A stretch of 64,000 nt of DNA from WLMZ01 sp038227995 (GCA_038227995.1 JBBRPP010000018.1:1-64000); one strand, 5' to 3'. Positions 26,100-33,938 are shown, counted from the first letter of the stretch. Made by a program: numbers and translations. Notes: generated from the letters alone by a model not told the origin.

Positions 26100-27245
26100 A
26101 TGGTGACGCCGCTGCCGACCGATGACGTGATCGATCTCGATCCGCCCGACGCCGCGCTGGCCGCGCACCTCGTCGGTGGATGGATCTACGCGGTCGCGCC
26201 CGACGAAGGTCTCACCGAATTCCAGCACCTGTTGATCGAGGCGACGGTCCACGCCATGACCGGACACACCATTCGTGTCGCGGATGTCGAACCCATCGGT
26301 GCGGCCGCGTTCGCTGCTGGTCTCGCACGGAAGAACCTCATCTTCCGCACGCGAATCGCGCACACGCTGCTGCTCGGCGCGCTGGTGTTGCGCCCGATCC
26401 CCGAATCCGTCGCTGATCGTGTCGGCGAGTTCTGCCGCGAGCTCGGTGTCGACGACGGCATGCTCGCGATCGTCCATGAATTCGCGCATGGCGACCTGGG
26501 CCTGGCCGCGATGGACTTCGACCGCAACGGATACACGGCCGACTGGGCCGCGCATCAGCACGCGTCGTTGCACGCGTCCGTCGGTCTCGCCGACGCATGG
26601 CAGGCCGTACCGAATGATCCGGAGTTGGCCGAGCGGTGGCAGCGGCTGTGTGGTCTGCCGCCTGGCACGCTCGGACGCGGCATCGTCGAGATGTATCGCG
26701 CTCGCGGTTTCGCCTTCCCCGGTATGCCCGGGTCCGCACCGCCGCTGCTGGCCCAGCACGACTGGGTCCACGTGCTCGCCGACTACGGCACCCAGGTCGA
26801 GTCCGAGCTGGAAGTGTTCGGGTTCATCGCCCGCGCCAACGGCGACCCGCGTGGCTTCTCGTTGTTCGCGATGGTGGTCTCGCTGTTCGAGACCGGCTAT
26901 CTCGCGACCGGTGCCGGTCTGTTCGAAGCGTTCCCTGGCCAGATGTCGCGAACGGGCATGGCCGACCGCGTCGCCGACGCCTTGCGTCGGGGCGCGATGA
27001 GCCACGGCCTCGACGGCGACCCCGATGTCGACTTCATGAGCCTCGATTGGTTCGAGGTTGCTGACCGAACGCTGGACGATCTCCGGGTTGCGTTCAACAT
27101 CGTGGCGAAGGCGCCTGAAGCGTTGTCGGCCGGCTCCGTCGGCCCGTGGGAGCCGGGCGGTATCAGCCCGTTCCAACTCGACGCCGGGAAGACGCTGGCC
27201 ATCCTGCAGAACCGTGAGTACGACAGCTTCGGTGCCTCTGTCTGA
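26100..27245 (+). CDS. COQ4-like HDxxH-motif protein
   Basis: A 381-residue cytoplasmic protein. The central segment QHDWVHVLADYGTQVESELEVFGF (H220, D221, H224, E235/E237) matches the HDxxH...E zinc motif of COQ4, which acts in ubiquinone biosynthesis and was recently tied to C1 removal and hydroxylation of the ring. The N-terminal 150 residues form a helical domain of TerB-like pattern (LTEFQHLLIEATVHAMTGH). Actinobacteria make menaquinone, not ubiquinone, so the substrate is probably different. A TACGAT box ends 9 bases before the ATG. It is divergent from two ABC exporter genes. The assignment is by motif only. Confidence 0.6.
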   Translation: MVTPLPTDDVIDLDPPDAALAAHLVGGWIYAVAPDEGLTEFQHLLIEATVHAMTGHTIRVADVEPIGAAAFAAGLARKNLIFRTRIAHTLLLGALVLRPIPESVADRVGEFCRELGVDDGMLAIVHEFAHGDLGLAAMDFDRNGYTADWAAHQHASLHASVGLADAWQAVPNDPELAERWQRLCGLPPGTLGRGIVEMYRARGFAFPGMPGSAPPLLAQHDWVHVLADYGTQVESELEVFGFIARANGDPRGFSLFAMVVSLFETGYLATGAGLFEAFPGQMSRTGMADRVADALRRGAMSHGLDGDPDVDFMSLDWFEVADRTLDDLRVAFNIVAKAPEALSAGSVGPWEPGGISPFQLDAGKTLAILQNREYDSFGASV

Positions 27246-27313
27246 CCCGTTGCGTCGCTGAGTACCCGAACGGGGAGTTGCGCAATGTGCACAGGCTCGC
27301 TCAATGATGTGTC

Positions 27314-28231
27314 ATGGCTGATCTCGTCCGTTCGAACCACACTCGACCCAGCGCCCCCGCACGACTGCGGTCGTTGCTCGCCGCTGGTTCACCGGTACTG
27401 GCCCCCGGCGCCTACGACGCTCTGTCGGCGCGCCTGATCGAGCAGGCCGGCTTCGAATGCGCGTACATGACCGGCTTCGGCACCACCGCGTCGATGCTCG
27501 GTCGACCCGACGTCGGGCTGCTCGGTGGTGCGGAGATGGCCGGCAACGTGCGGCGTCTCGTCCAGGCGATCGACGTGCCCTTGATCGCCGACGCGGACAC
27601 CGGGTACGGCAATGCGATCAACGTCGTGCGGACCGTGCAGGACTACGAACAGGCCGGCGTTGCGGGATTGCACATCGAGGATCAGATCCTGCCGAAGCGG
27701 TGTGGTCACATGGACGGCAAGCTCGTGGTGCCCTGCGACGAGATGGAGGGCAAGATCCGAGCCGCGGTCGCGGCGCGTCGTGATCCGGATCTGGTCATCA
27801 TCGCCCGCACCGATGCCCGAGCGATGGAAGGACTGGACGCAGCGCTCGCTCGAGCCCACGCATACCGAGCAGCCGGAGCAGATCTGCTGTTCGTCGAAGC
27901 ACTGCAGAGCGTCGACGAGATCGAGATCGTCGCCCGAGAGTTCGCTGACGCGCAGCTGGTCTTCAACTGGGCCGAGGGCGGCAAGACGCCGCCGCTGCCA
28001 TATGACCGTTTGGTCGAGCTCGGCTTCGCACTCGTGATCATGCCGATCACGACGTTGCTCGCGGCGACGCAGGCGATGCAGGGCGCGTTGGCCGCGCTGC
28101 GGCGAGATGGAACCCCGGCAGGAATCGTCGACGATCTGCCGCCGTTCGACGACTTCCTCGACCTCATCGGCCTCCCCGAGGTTCGCGCCCTGGAGAACCG
28201 ATTCGGACTCCCCGTGCCCGACCAACGCTGA
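27314..28231 (+). CDS. Isocitrate lyase / PEP mutase family enzyme
   Basis: A 305-residue TIM-barrel enzyme. Family residues are present: the substrate loop YMTGFGTTAS, metal-binding LIADADTGYGN, the catalytic-loop motif KRCGHMDGK (about 128-136) with the cysteine, and IIARTDAR. This signature occurs in 2-methylisocitrate lyase, oxaloacetate decarboxylase and carboxyphosphonoenolpyruvate mutase. The KRCGH cysteine favours a C-C bond lyase acting on a 2-methylisocitrate- or dimethylmalate-like acid. No methylcitrate-cycle genes are nearby, so the exact substrate is open. It stands alone between the COQ4-like gene and the convergent oxygenase. Confidence 0.85.
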   Translation: MADLVRSNHTRPSAPARLRSLLAAGSPVLAPGAYDALSARLIEQAGFECAYMTGFGTTASMLGRPDVGLLGGAEMAGNVRRLVQAIDVPLIADADTGYGNAINVVRTVQDYEQAGVAGLHIEDQILPKRCGHMDGKLVVPCDEMEGKIRAAVAARRDPDLVIIARTDARAMEGLDAALARAHAYRAAGADLLFVEALQSVDEIEIVAREFADAQLVFNWAEGGKTPPLPYDRLVELGFALVIMPITTLLAATQAMQGALAALRRDGTPAGIVDDLPPFDDFLDLIGLPEVRALENRFGLPVPDQR

Positions 28232-28242
28232 TCGACGACCGG

Positions 28243-29340
28243 TCAACTCGAAACGGAATTGCTGAGACCGGCTGCAGAGTTGCTTGCGTGTTTTGTGTCG
28301 AACTCCTTGTCGCGTTGCGGAAGGAGGTCAGGATGGTGGATTCGAACGACATCGGGGTGCGAACGGATGTAGTACTTCATCACGTTGTCACCGAAGACTT
28401 GCCGAATGTCGTCAGCCGCGTCTCCTGTGCTTGAGGGAGCTGAGAGACAGCGCTGTAAGTGGATCGGAGTGACTTGGGTATCGAGGCCAGGGCTGTGGAA
28501 ATACACGATCGACACCCGGCTGCGCGACCCGGTCGGCGACATTACCCGGTGCATCGCTGCAGGAAGGTAACCCGATGTAGCACGTTGCAGCGCTTCTCCG
28601 GTGTTGAGCAGATAGGCGCCAACTACCCGTTGCGGCGTTTCGACCGTGGTCGAATGGTTCGTTGTGCGGAGGAACTGCAATCCGTCGACCGCGTTCTGAA
28701 GAATGAAGGTGAGAAACCCGCCATCCCGGTGCCATCCGACGCCATCGGAACCACCATCGGTTTCGCGCCACACCCGAGGTTGGGGCGGGTACCGAACGAT
28801 CTTCGCCATCGGATGACGGTTGCCCCCAAACCACTGATTGAAGAGATCTTCCGGCTGGCCCAAACCGAGAGCGATGCAACGAAGCACGTCATCGCCCAAT
28901 TGGCCCATCGACTCCATCCATCGTGTCACCCGCGGCCGCATCTCCGGAACACCATCGGGCCATTGATTCGGCCCGATGAGGCGCTTCCACGGCGGGTCTC
29001 CGGGCTGGATCTGCGGCGCGGGAGCATCGGCGCCGACCTCGATCTGCTCTCGCCAATCCGGGCGACCATTCGTTTGCTCGAACCCGAGCCCGGTGTATCC
29101 ACGGAAATGCGGGGAGCGAACGCTCGCGATCGAATTCTTCTCGGACGCCTTCGATCGGAAGAACTTGCGGGCAGCACGCAGGATTTCATCGTCTGATTGG
29201 CGCGCGACGCCATGGCCGGTCACCGCAACGAAGCCACCGAGATGCAACATGGCGACGAGCTGCTCACCGAGCCGCCGCCGATCTTCGGCGGTCTCGGCAG
29301 ACCTGAACTCTCTGATGTCGAACTCGACCTGCTCCTCCAC
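28243..29340 (-). CDS. 2-oxoglutarate/Fe(II)-dependent oxygenase (isopenicillin-N-synthase-like)
   Basis: A 365-residue oxygenase of the IPNS-like branch. The iron triad is H204 and D206 (GWHRDGG) plus H264 (AAMHRVMSP). R275 and S277 in SRVSIVYF bind 2-oxoglutarate. The N-terminal HLGGFVAVTGHGV is the usual plant/bacterial DIOX_N pattern. It would hydroxylate, desaturate or cyclise a small molecule or peptide. The start is GTG 29340, 6 bases after a TAGGGT box, so it can be transcribed alone. It also lies 61 bases downstream of two coupled small peptide genes on the same strand. Base composition in and beyond this gene is less GC-rich than its surroundings. Confidence 0.88.
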   Translation of the reverse strand: MEEQVEFDIREFRSAETAEDRRRLGEQLVAMLHLGGFVAVTGHGVARQSDDEILRAARKFFRSKASEKNSIASVRSPHFRGYTGLGFEQTNGRPDWREQIEVGADAPAPQIQPGDPPWKRLIGPNQWPDGVPEMRPRVTRWMESMGQLGDDVLRCIALGLGQPEDLFNQWFGGNRHPMAKIVRYPPQPRVWRETDGGSDGVGWHRDGGFLTFILQNAVDGLQFLRTTNHSTTVETPQRVVGAYLLNTGEALQRATSGYLPAAMHRVMSPTGSRSRVSIVYFHSPGLDTQVTPIHLQRCLSAPSSTGDAADDIRQVFGDNVMKYYIRSHPDVVRIHHPDLLPQRDKEFDTKHASNSAAGLSNSVSS

Positions 29341-29346
29341 GCCGCC

Positions 29347-29352
29347 ACCCTA
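29347..29352 (-). promoter_or_regulatory. -10 box TAGGGT, leaderless promoter
   Basis: On the minus strand TAGGGT is followed by GGCGGC and the GTG start of the oxygenase. This is the same 6-base geometry as other leaderless genes in the window. Confidence 0.5.
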
Positions 29353-29401
29353 GAGGGCACCATTACCCGATCGGCCCGAATTTGACGGACGAGCAGCCGT
29401 C

Positions 29402-29569
29402 CTACGAGTAGTGCCGGAATGCGCCGAAGCGACACGACATGGTGAGTCCGCATCCGGCGGCCGCGCTAATGATCCACGATGCCACACGACGGACCATCAA
29501 CTTGCGCCCGATGCTCCGGCACTCGCGCTCCCACAGCTTGAAGTCGAGGATCTCGGTGTGGTTGATCAC
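29402..29569 (-). CDS. Small cationic peptide (55 aa), coupled to upstream peptide
   Basis: The GTG start overlaps the stop of the 65-residue peptide gene (GTGA), giving a 55-residue product. Residues 2-31 are charged and helical (NHTEILDFKLWERE, then RKLMVRRVASW). The tail is rich in small residues and contains two of the three cysteines, AAAGCGLTMSC, ending FGAFRHYS. A leader-plus-core layout resembles ribosomally made peptide precursors, but a short membrane peptide would look similar. It ends 61 bases before an Fe(II) oxygenase gene. Codon use is mixed and the reading rests on the start/stop overlap. I do not recognise a family. Confidence 0.4.
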   Translation of the reverse strand: MINHTEILDFKLWERECRSIGRKLMVRRVASWIISAAAGCGLTMSCRFGAFRHYS

Positions 29570-29763
29570 GAATATGGTCCGCCGTCGTTCCAGCTGGCGA
29601 TGTACGCCTCGACGAGAGCCTCGGAGTCGTACCCGGCGCTCTCGCAAAAGCGGCTGTCAACGGGATCAAATCGGTACGGCTCGACCGCCGGCAGCTGGTT
29701 CGTGGGTTCGCTGGCGGGTGTGACCGGGGCCACGGACCCCCTCGGGAGTGTTTGATTCCTCAT
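29566..29763 (-). CDS. Small acidic protein (65 aa) upstream of peptide and oxygenase
   Basis: A 65-residue protein. ATG 29763 has TTGGAG 8 bases upstream; an in-frame ATG at 29820, also with GAGG ahead, would add 19 residues. The first 28 residues are a Pro/Thr/Ser-rich stretch. The rest (YRFDPVDSRFCESAGYDSE, then ALVEAYIASWND) is acidic and helical and ends GGPYS. The ALVEAYIASWND segment resembles the first helix of SnoaL/NTF2-like proteins, so this could be a truncated remnant of one. It could also be a carrier or precursor peptide. It opens a likely operon with the 55-residue peptide and the oxygenase. Confidence 0.45.
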   Translation of the reverse strand: MRNQTLPRGSVAPVTPASEPTNQLPAVEPYRFDPVDSRFCESAGYDSEALVEAYIASWNDGGPYS

Positions 29764-30176
29764 GAAATAGACTCCAATGTGTTGTATCGGTTCGATATTC
29801 TTGTGGTTTCTCATCTGCATGTGGCGGCCTCGATCTGAGGTTGCGACGTTTATTGTACGTGCTGAAATGGTTTCTGACCAGGGAGTATGTGTAAGAGTCC
29901 GGCAAACACAAAATGGAGATTTGTGATCATGAACGGGAAGTGCATTCCAACATCAATTCATCTACACGGAACTTGTGTCGGGAATTGGGGAGCGAATTTC
30001 CCGATCGTGGGGATCGTTTTTCCGTCGCAGGGAAGATCGATCCGTAGTGATTCCCGGTGCGGGGCGTTCCAGGCAGCTCAATATCCGTTCGCGCCGACTT
30101 CTCCAGAGATCGGCATTGGCGTTCGGCGACAACCCGGGGCGCCTCGTCGAGTCCCTGTCGACCGGCGTGCAGTCGC
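29764..30176. other. AT-richer divergent intergenic region
   Basis: About 410 bases between the small-peptide genes and the EgtD-like gene have visibly lower GC than the surroundings, with runs such as GTTTATTGTACG and GATCGTTTTTCC. It contains the minus-strand promoter at 29852-29880. A plus-strand frame from ATG 29929 with GGAG ahead begins plausibly but turns into arginine/proline-rich chance sequence and overlaps the next start, so I do not call it. Confidence 0.6.
29852..29880 (-). promoter_or_regulatory. Promoter for the small-peptide operon
   Basis: On the minus strand TGGTCA (29880-29875) and TACAAT (29857-29852) are 17 bases apart, giving 4/6 and 5/6 matches to consensus. It would start a transcript near 29845, ahead of the 65-residue peptide gene. 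Confidence 0.5.
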
Positions 30177-30182
30177 TACGCT
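30177..30182 (+). promoter_or_regulatory. -10 box TACGCT, leaderless promoter
   Basis: TACGCT is followed by GCGCCG and the ATG of the EgtD-like methyltransferase at 30189. No ribosome-binding site is present. Confidence 0.5.
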
Positions 30183-30188
30183 GCGCCG

Positions 30189-31406
30189 ATGGATTTGCGG
30201 GGCGTGTTGAACGAGATCATCACCAGCAAGGCCTTCAACAAGACCGAGCTCATCAAGGCGATGGGGATCGACCCGAAGACGTTGGCCAGTTGGATGGCGG
30301 GTGGACCGGTCCGTTCGACCAAGCTCATCGAGGCGACGGACTGTTTGAGGGAAAGCGGTCACCCGGCCATCGCCAACAAGGTCCTCGATGGGTGGCGCAT
30401 CAGCGCGGGCGACACACCCGGCAGCGGACCGGTCTCGCTCATCATGAGTCCGAACTGGATCAGCGGCAGCCTGCATCGCAACCCGCCGCCAGTGGCGAGA
30501 TCAGCAATCGATTGGAGCATCAAGCACGACTCGCTCATCGAGAACATCTACCTGTATCACTCGGACGAGGGCGCCCAGAACTGGGTCAACGTCTGCAACG
30601 ATCCCGACACCTTCAAAGCCAGCTCTGATGGGTATTGGAATGCGAACGCTCGCATGATTCTGGCGACGTGCGCGCAGGAGCTCAATGTCGTTCACACCCG
30701 GGTCGTCGACTTCGGTCCGGGCGACGGACGCAAAGACGTCGCGATCCTCGACGCCCTACTTCAGGACTCCGAAGAACGCATCGAGTTCGTCGCGGTCGAT
30801 GTCAACACTTCACTCCTGGCCACGACCGACAACGCCCTGCAAACGAGGTTCGATGGAGATCCTCGGCTGACACGCCGCGTTGCCTTGACCGACTTCGTCA
30901 CCAACTGCGGGGACCTCGGCGCAGTCGTGGGTGAGCACCAACCCACCATCTACTTGCTGCTGGGCAACACGTTCGGAAATCTGAGTCAGGCACGTGACAC
31001 GTTGTTGAGATTCAAACGCCTGCTGAAGCGGGGCGACGTTCTCATACTGGAACTTCGGTTGCAGGGCAGCCTCGACAGCGAACCATCGGACGCCGACCTT
31101 CACTTCACATTCGGTCCTCTCAAGTTGCTCAACGTCACATTCGATCGCGACAAGTTTGCCTGGAAGAAGGGGGCCCCGATCGCCGCGCAATTCGGGGCGC
31201 CCTCCCTCACGGCGATCCGCTACACGAAGTTTCGGTACGACGACAAGGACATCCCATCAGTGAAGCTGCTTCACCTCCGGGAGTACGACCGCGACGCCTT
31301 CTTGCAGGACGTCGTTGATCCGACAATGGGTTTCAAGGTCGTCGGTAGGTCATTCGGTCGCGAGAGCGATGGGCACTTCATCTGTGCACTCGCGCTGGCT
31401 GATTGA
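30189..31406 (+). CDS. EgtD-like SAM-dependent methyltransferase with N-terminal helical domain
   Basis: A 405-residue protein. Residues about 85-405 match the histidine-specific methyltransferase (EgtD, Methyltransf_33) fold: SAM motif VVDFGPGDGRKD (174-180), acidic motif FVAVDVN and YLLLGNTFGNL, the counterpart of EgtD's FLGSTIGN. EgtD trimethylates histidine on the way to ergothioneine. Here the first 70 residues form an extra helical, HTH-like segment (AFNKTELIKAMGIDPKTLASWM) not found in EgtD. No egtB or egtC is adjacent, so another amino acid or imidazole-type substrate is likely. The ATG follows a TACGCT box. The adenylating enzyme starts 13 bases downstream. Confidence 0.8.
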   Translation: MDLRGVLNEIITSKAFNKTELIKAMGIDPKTLASWMAGGPVRSTKLIEATDCLRESGHPAIANKVLDGWRISAGDTPGSGPVSLIMSPNWISGSLHRNPPPVARSAIDWSIKHDSLIENIYLYHSDEGAQNWVNVCNDPDTFKASSDGYWNANARMILATCAQELNVVHTRVVDFGPGDGRKDVAILDALLQDSEERIEFVAVDVNTSLLATTDNALQTRFDGDPRLTRRVALTDFVTNCGDLGAVVGEHQPTIYLLLGNTFGNLSQARDTLLRFKRLLKRGDVLILELRLQGSLDSEPSDADLHFTFGPLKLLNVTFDRDKFAWKKGAPIAAQFGAPSLTAIRYTKFRYDDKDIPSVKLLHLREYDRDAFLQDVVDPTMGFKVVGRSFGRESDGHFICALALAD

Positions 31407-31419
31407 GCGGCGCGGTCCC

Positions 31420-32631
31420 GTGACTTCCGTGACGACGGCCGGTGACTTCGACGCGGCGGCGATCAACCGCGTGATCGAGCGCGCTCGCTCACTGCCATCG
31501 ATTGCAGCCGCGTACGTCGGGGTAGGGCCGGTGTCGACGGTGGCAGACCTCTCCTCCGTGCCGACGATGACGACCGCGACCGTTGCGACAGCGTTCGCCG
31601 ACGTTCTCGCGTCGTCCATCGCCCATCCCTCGGGCATGTTCCTCTTCTCCAGTGGTGGTACGACCGCGCAACCGCGACACACACTCGTCCCGGGCGAGAT
31701 GTCGGTGAGGGCCCTGACCAACGGTTGGTCGCCATTCCGGTCGACGGATGTCGTGCTCAACACCTTCGATGCCGGCCGTGGCTGGGCGATCCACTACCTC
31801 ACCAACAGCATCACTGTTGCGTGCGGTGCCACGTGCATTGCCCACGGCCGGCTCCAGGCAGATGAGATGGCCCCTCAGTTCGATCTGTGGCAGCGGTTGG
31901 GGCTTTCGGCGATCGCCGGGACGCCGACCACACTCGAGGCCGTTCTCCAGCACTTCCATCTTCGCGGTGAGGCAATGCCGTTGCGTACGATCTTGTGGAC
32001 CGGCGAACCGTGGACGGCCAACGGGTTGGAGTTGCTGAAGCGGTACGCCGCCGATCTGGAGGTGTGGTCGATGTACGGCTCGACCGAGTCGTGGGCCGTC
32101 GGCGTGAACACTCCGGGCTGCTCACAGAACTCGTACCACATGATCGACGGGATCTTCGCCGAGATCGACGGCGCGGATCGGCTCCTCGTCACGTCCTACG
32201 CAACCCAGGGCGGTCTCGTTCTGCGCTACGTGGTGGGCGACCGAGCGGCAATCGAACCATGTGCGTGCGGACGGCCCGGGGTGGTGTTGCTCGGACGGGC
32301 CGATCATCGGATCAAGATCTTCGGTTCGCTCTTCGATGCCGAGGCGATCGTGCGCACGGCGGCCGGCTGCGCCGGGGTTGCTGCAGCGCAACTCGTCCTG
32401 GACACGCGCACCGACGGCAGGCGGCGCGTGCAGATCTCCGTTGTTGTGCCCACTGGCTCCAATCGCGAAGTCGAAGCCGACGTCCTCCGCGCCGTGCTGG
32501 CGGCGAACCGGGACCTGGACGCGCTCGTCACCCATTCGACCGAGACGATCGATGTCGTGCGAGTGAGTGCGCTTCACATCAACCAACGGACGGGCAAGAC
32601 CCCGAGCGTCTTCCGACCTGCTGCCGACTGA
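31420..32631 (+). CDS. PaaK-like adenylate-forming enzyme
   Basis: A 403-residue enzyme of the phenylacetate-CoA ligase-like branch of adenylating enzymes. The phosphate loop is FLFSSGGTTAQP (about 75-86), the ATP/aryl motif is SMYGSTESWA (about 212) and the hinge/A8 region is LGRADHRIKIFGSLFDAEAI. A C-terminal mini-domain with a lysine in RTGKTPSVF supplies the expected catalytic lysine. It would activate a carboxylic acid as an AMP ester, for transfer to CoA, a carrier or an amine. GTG 31420 lies just after the methyltransferase stop, so the two are one operon. No carrier protein is nearby, except possibly the small acidic peptide on the other strand. Confidence 0.82.
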   Translation: MTSVTTAGDFDAAAINRVIERARSLPSIAAAYVGVGPVSTVADLSSVPTMTTATVATAFADVLASSIAHPSGMFLFSSGGTTAQPRHTLVPGEMSVRALTNGWSPFRSTDVVLNTFDAGRGWAIHYLTNSITVACGATCIAHGRLQADEMAPQFDLWQRLGLSAIAGTPTTLEAVLQHFHLRGEAMPLRTILWTGEPWTANGLELLKRYAADLEVWSMYGSTESWAVGVNTPGCSQNSYHMIDGIFAEIDGADRLLVTSYATQGGLVLRYVVGDRAAIEPCACGRPGVVLLGRADHRIKIFGSLFDAEAIVRTAAGCAGVAAAQLVLDTRTDGRRRVQISVVVPTGSNREVEADVLRAVLAANRDLDALVTHSTETIDVVRVSALHINQRTGKTPSVFRPAAD

Positions 32632-32651
32632 CGCACATTTTTCTCCGAGAT

Positions 32652-32673
32652 CCGGTCACCTTGTCGTGACCGG
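32652..32673. promoter_or_regulatory. CCGGTCAC/GTGACCGG dyad
   Basis: Perfect 8-bp arms (32652-32659 and 32666-32673) flank CTTGTC. It lies 20 bases after the adenylating-enzyme stop and overlaps the -35 element of the next gene. It may be that gene's operator or the previous gene's terminator. Confidence 0.5.
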
Positions 32674-32688
32674 CGGCCTGTCTAGGGT
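32661..32688 (+). promoter_or_regulatory. Promoter of the secreted small protein gene
   Basis: TTGTCG (32661-32666), a 16-base spacer and TAGGGT (32683-32688) form a plausible sigma-A-type promoter about 47 bases before the start codon. Confidence 0.5.
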
Positions 32689-32734
32689 GTGGAACGACGA
32701 TCTGGTCGCTCCACATCACACATGGAGAGAAGAC

Positions 32735-33160
32735 ATGCACACTTCCAACTCAACCCCGGTTCGCCGGGTCGGGTCGGTGGCGCTCCTGGCGGCGATGCTG
32801 TTCGGGCTGTTGGGTTTGGTCGGGCCGGCTCACGCCGCTGCACCGATCACGACCCACACCCCGGCGGCCGCTGTCGCAGAGCACACCGCCACGGCGGCTC
32901 CCACGATCACCGCTCGTCCAGCTGGCAACTGGACGTGGTACGGATACCGGCTCAACCGGGCCGAGACCAACCAGATCGCCAACCTGTCGCTGTGGAGCGC
33001 GGCGTCGGGCGCCCAAGGCTCGGGACTGATCCCGTACTCGAGGGCGATCATGGCGGTCTACTCGATCAACTGGGTTCTGACGGCCCGCAATGCCCGATCG
33101 ATGGGGCGTTGTCTCGCAATCAGCTATGCCGGTGTCGGGCTGATTGTCGGGTGCCCATAG
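32735..33160 (+). CDS. Small secreted protein (141 aa), unknown
   Basis: ATG 32735 follows GGAGAGAAG. The product has a classical signal peptide (VRRVGSVALLAAMLFGLLGLVG, cut after AHA near residue 33). A Thr/Ala-rich stretch follows, then a compact part starting GNWTWYGYRLNRAETNQ. The C-terminus is hydrophobic and glycine-containing with two cysteines (GRCLAISYAGVGLIVGCP) that could form a disulfide. Size and composition are those of secreted bacteriocin-like or cell-surface peptides, but I recognise no family. It has its own promoter with a dyad and is followed by a very strong hairpin. This marks it as an independent, probably well-expressed unit. Confidence 0.7.
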   Translation: MHTSNSTPVRRVGSVALLAAMLFGLLGLVGPAHAAAPITTHTPAAAVAEHTATAAPTITARPAGNWTWYGYRLNRAETNQIANLSLWSAASGAQGSGLIPYSRAIMAVYSINWVLTARNARSMGRCLAISYAGVGLIVGCP

Positions 33161-33191
33161 CCAGAGCGATCTGACAACGACTGAGGAATGA

Positions 33192-33226
33192 CGGCGGAGG
33201 GCCACCCAGCGGGTGGCCCTCCGCCG
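33192..33226 (+). terminator. 16-bp perfect stem terminator
   Basis: CGGCGGAGGGCCACCC (33192-33207) pairs with GGGTGGCCCTCCGCCG (33211-33226) around loop AGC. It lies 31 bases after the secreted protein gene and has no T-run. Confidence 0.8.
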
Positions 33227-33339
33227 CGTTCGCCCACCTGCGCTGTTCGCGAGAATCAAGCCGGTTGCTCGCGTTCTCGCGTTCGGGGCGCACTGACTCC
33301 ATGGCTCCCCGTCCCGAGGCGCCGCAGAGGAGCAGCCCG

Positions 33340-33879
33340 ATGGCAACGATGGTGATGGATCAGACGACGATGACGCGCTTGGCGAAGGCCTTCGGCGAGG
33401 ATGCGGTGCAGGACGTCCTTCTCAAGTGCCTCGAACGGGGAACAGTGCTCGTGGACCCCTCCAATGGAAGCCTGCTCGTCCACGACGACGAAGCCGCCGA
33501 CGATGATCACGCCTTGGCCCGTTTCTGGGTGACGACTCGGCGTCAGGCGGGCCGCCGCCGCGATCGGGTCAACACCGACTCCGGTCGACTCGACCACTTC
33601 TTGATGTCCGCGACTTCGGCGCCGACGCTGGCTGAGATCGACCAAGTCGACAGCGCGCCGCTCTACGGTGCTCTTCGCGCCGCCTTGTCGGCGCTCGACG
33701 GCGCCGCCGCTGCGTGTCTCGTGAGCTTCTACATCGAAGGTCGGTCGACGAAGGAGATCGCCGCCGCCGCTGGCGTGCAGCTCGCCACCGCTCGGAAGCG
33801 CTTGCAACGCGCCCGCGAGGCTCTGTCCGAAAACGAGCTGCTGTTCGGCGCGTTCGAGCAGGATCGTGGCGCAGCCTGA
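33340..33879 (+). CDS. Sigma-70 family-like regulator (region 4 HTH)
   Basis: A 179-residue protein. The C-terminal part is a clear sigma region 4: LRAALSALDGAAAACLVSFYIEGRSTKEIAAAAGVQ, then LATARKRLQRAREAL, where a long helix-turn-helix contacts the -35 element. The N-terminal half (FGEDAVQDVLLKCLERG) is a weak region 2 with an inserted acidic stretch, so it may be a diverged ECF sigma factor or an HTH regulator. ATG 33340 follows GAGGAG; an ATG at 33301 is in frame but lacks such a site. The STAND-like gene begins 71 bases later on the same strand. Confidence 0.72.
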   Translation: MATMVMDQTTMTRLAKAFGEDAVQDVLLKCLERGTVLVDPSNGSLLVHDDEAADDDHALARFWVTTRRQAGRRRDRVNTDSGRLDHFLMSATSAPTLAEIDQVDSAPLYGALRAALSALDGAAAACLVSFYIEGRSTKEIAAAAGVQLATARKRLQRAREALSENELLFGAFEQDRGAA

Positions 33880-33938
33880 TGCACCTCCCCTTCGACGCGG
33901 CAGAGCCCTCAACATTCGACCGGCGACCGAAGGATCCG

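Noticed and set aside
29666..29911. 81-codon minus-strand frame overlapping the 65-residue peptide
   Set aside because: A different frame with no ribosome-binding site and mixed composition; the coupled peptide frames are better supported.
29929..30210. Plus-strand small peptide starting MNGKCIPTSIHLHG with a GGAG upstream
   Set aside because: It starts plausibly but becomes Arg/Pro-rich and overlaps the methyltransferase start, so evidence for translation is too weak.
30189..31406. Ergothioneine gene egtD itself
   Set aside because: The methyltransferase fold matches, but there is an extra N-terminal domain and no egtA, egtB, egtC or egtE beside it, so only a family-level call is made.
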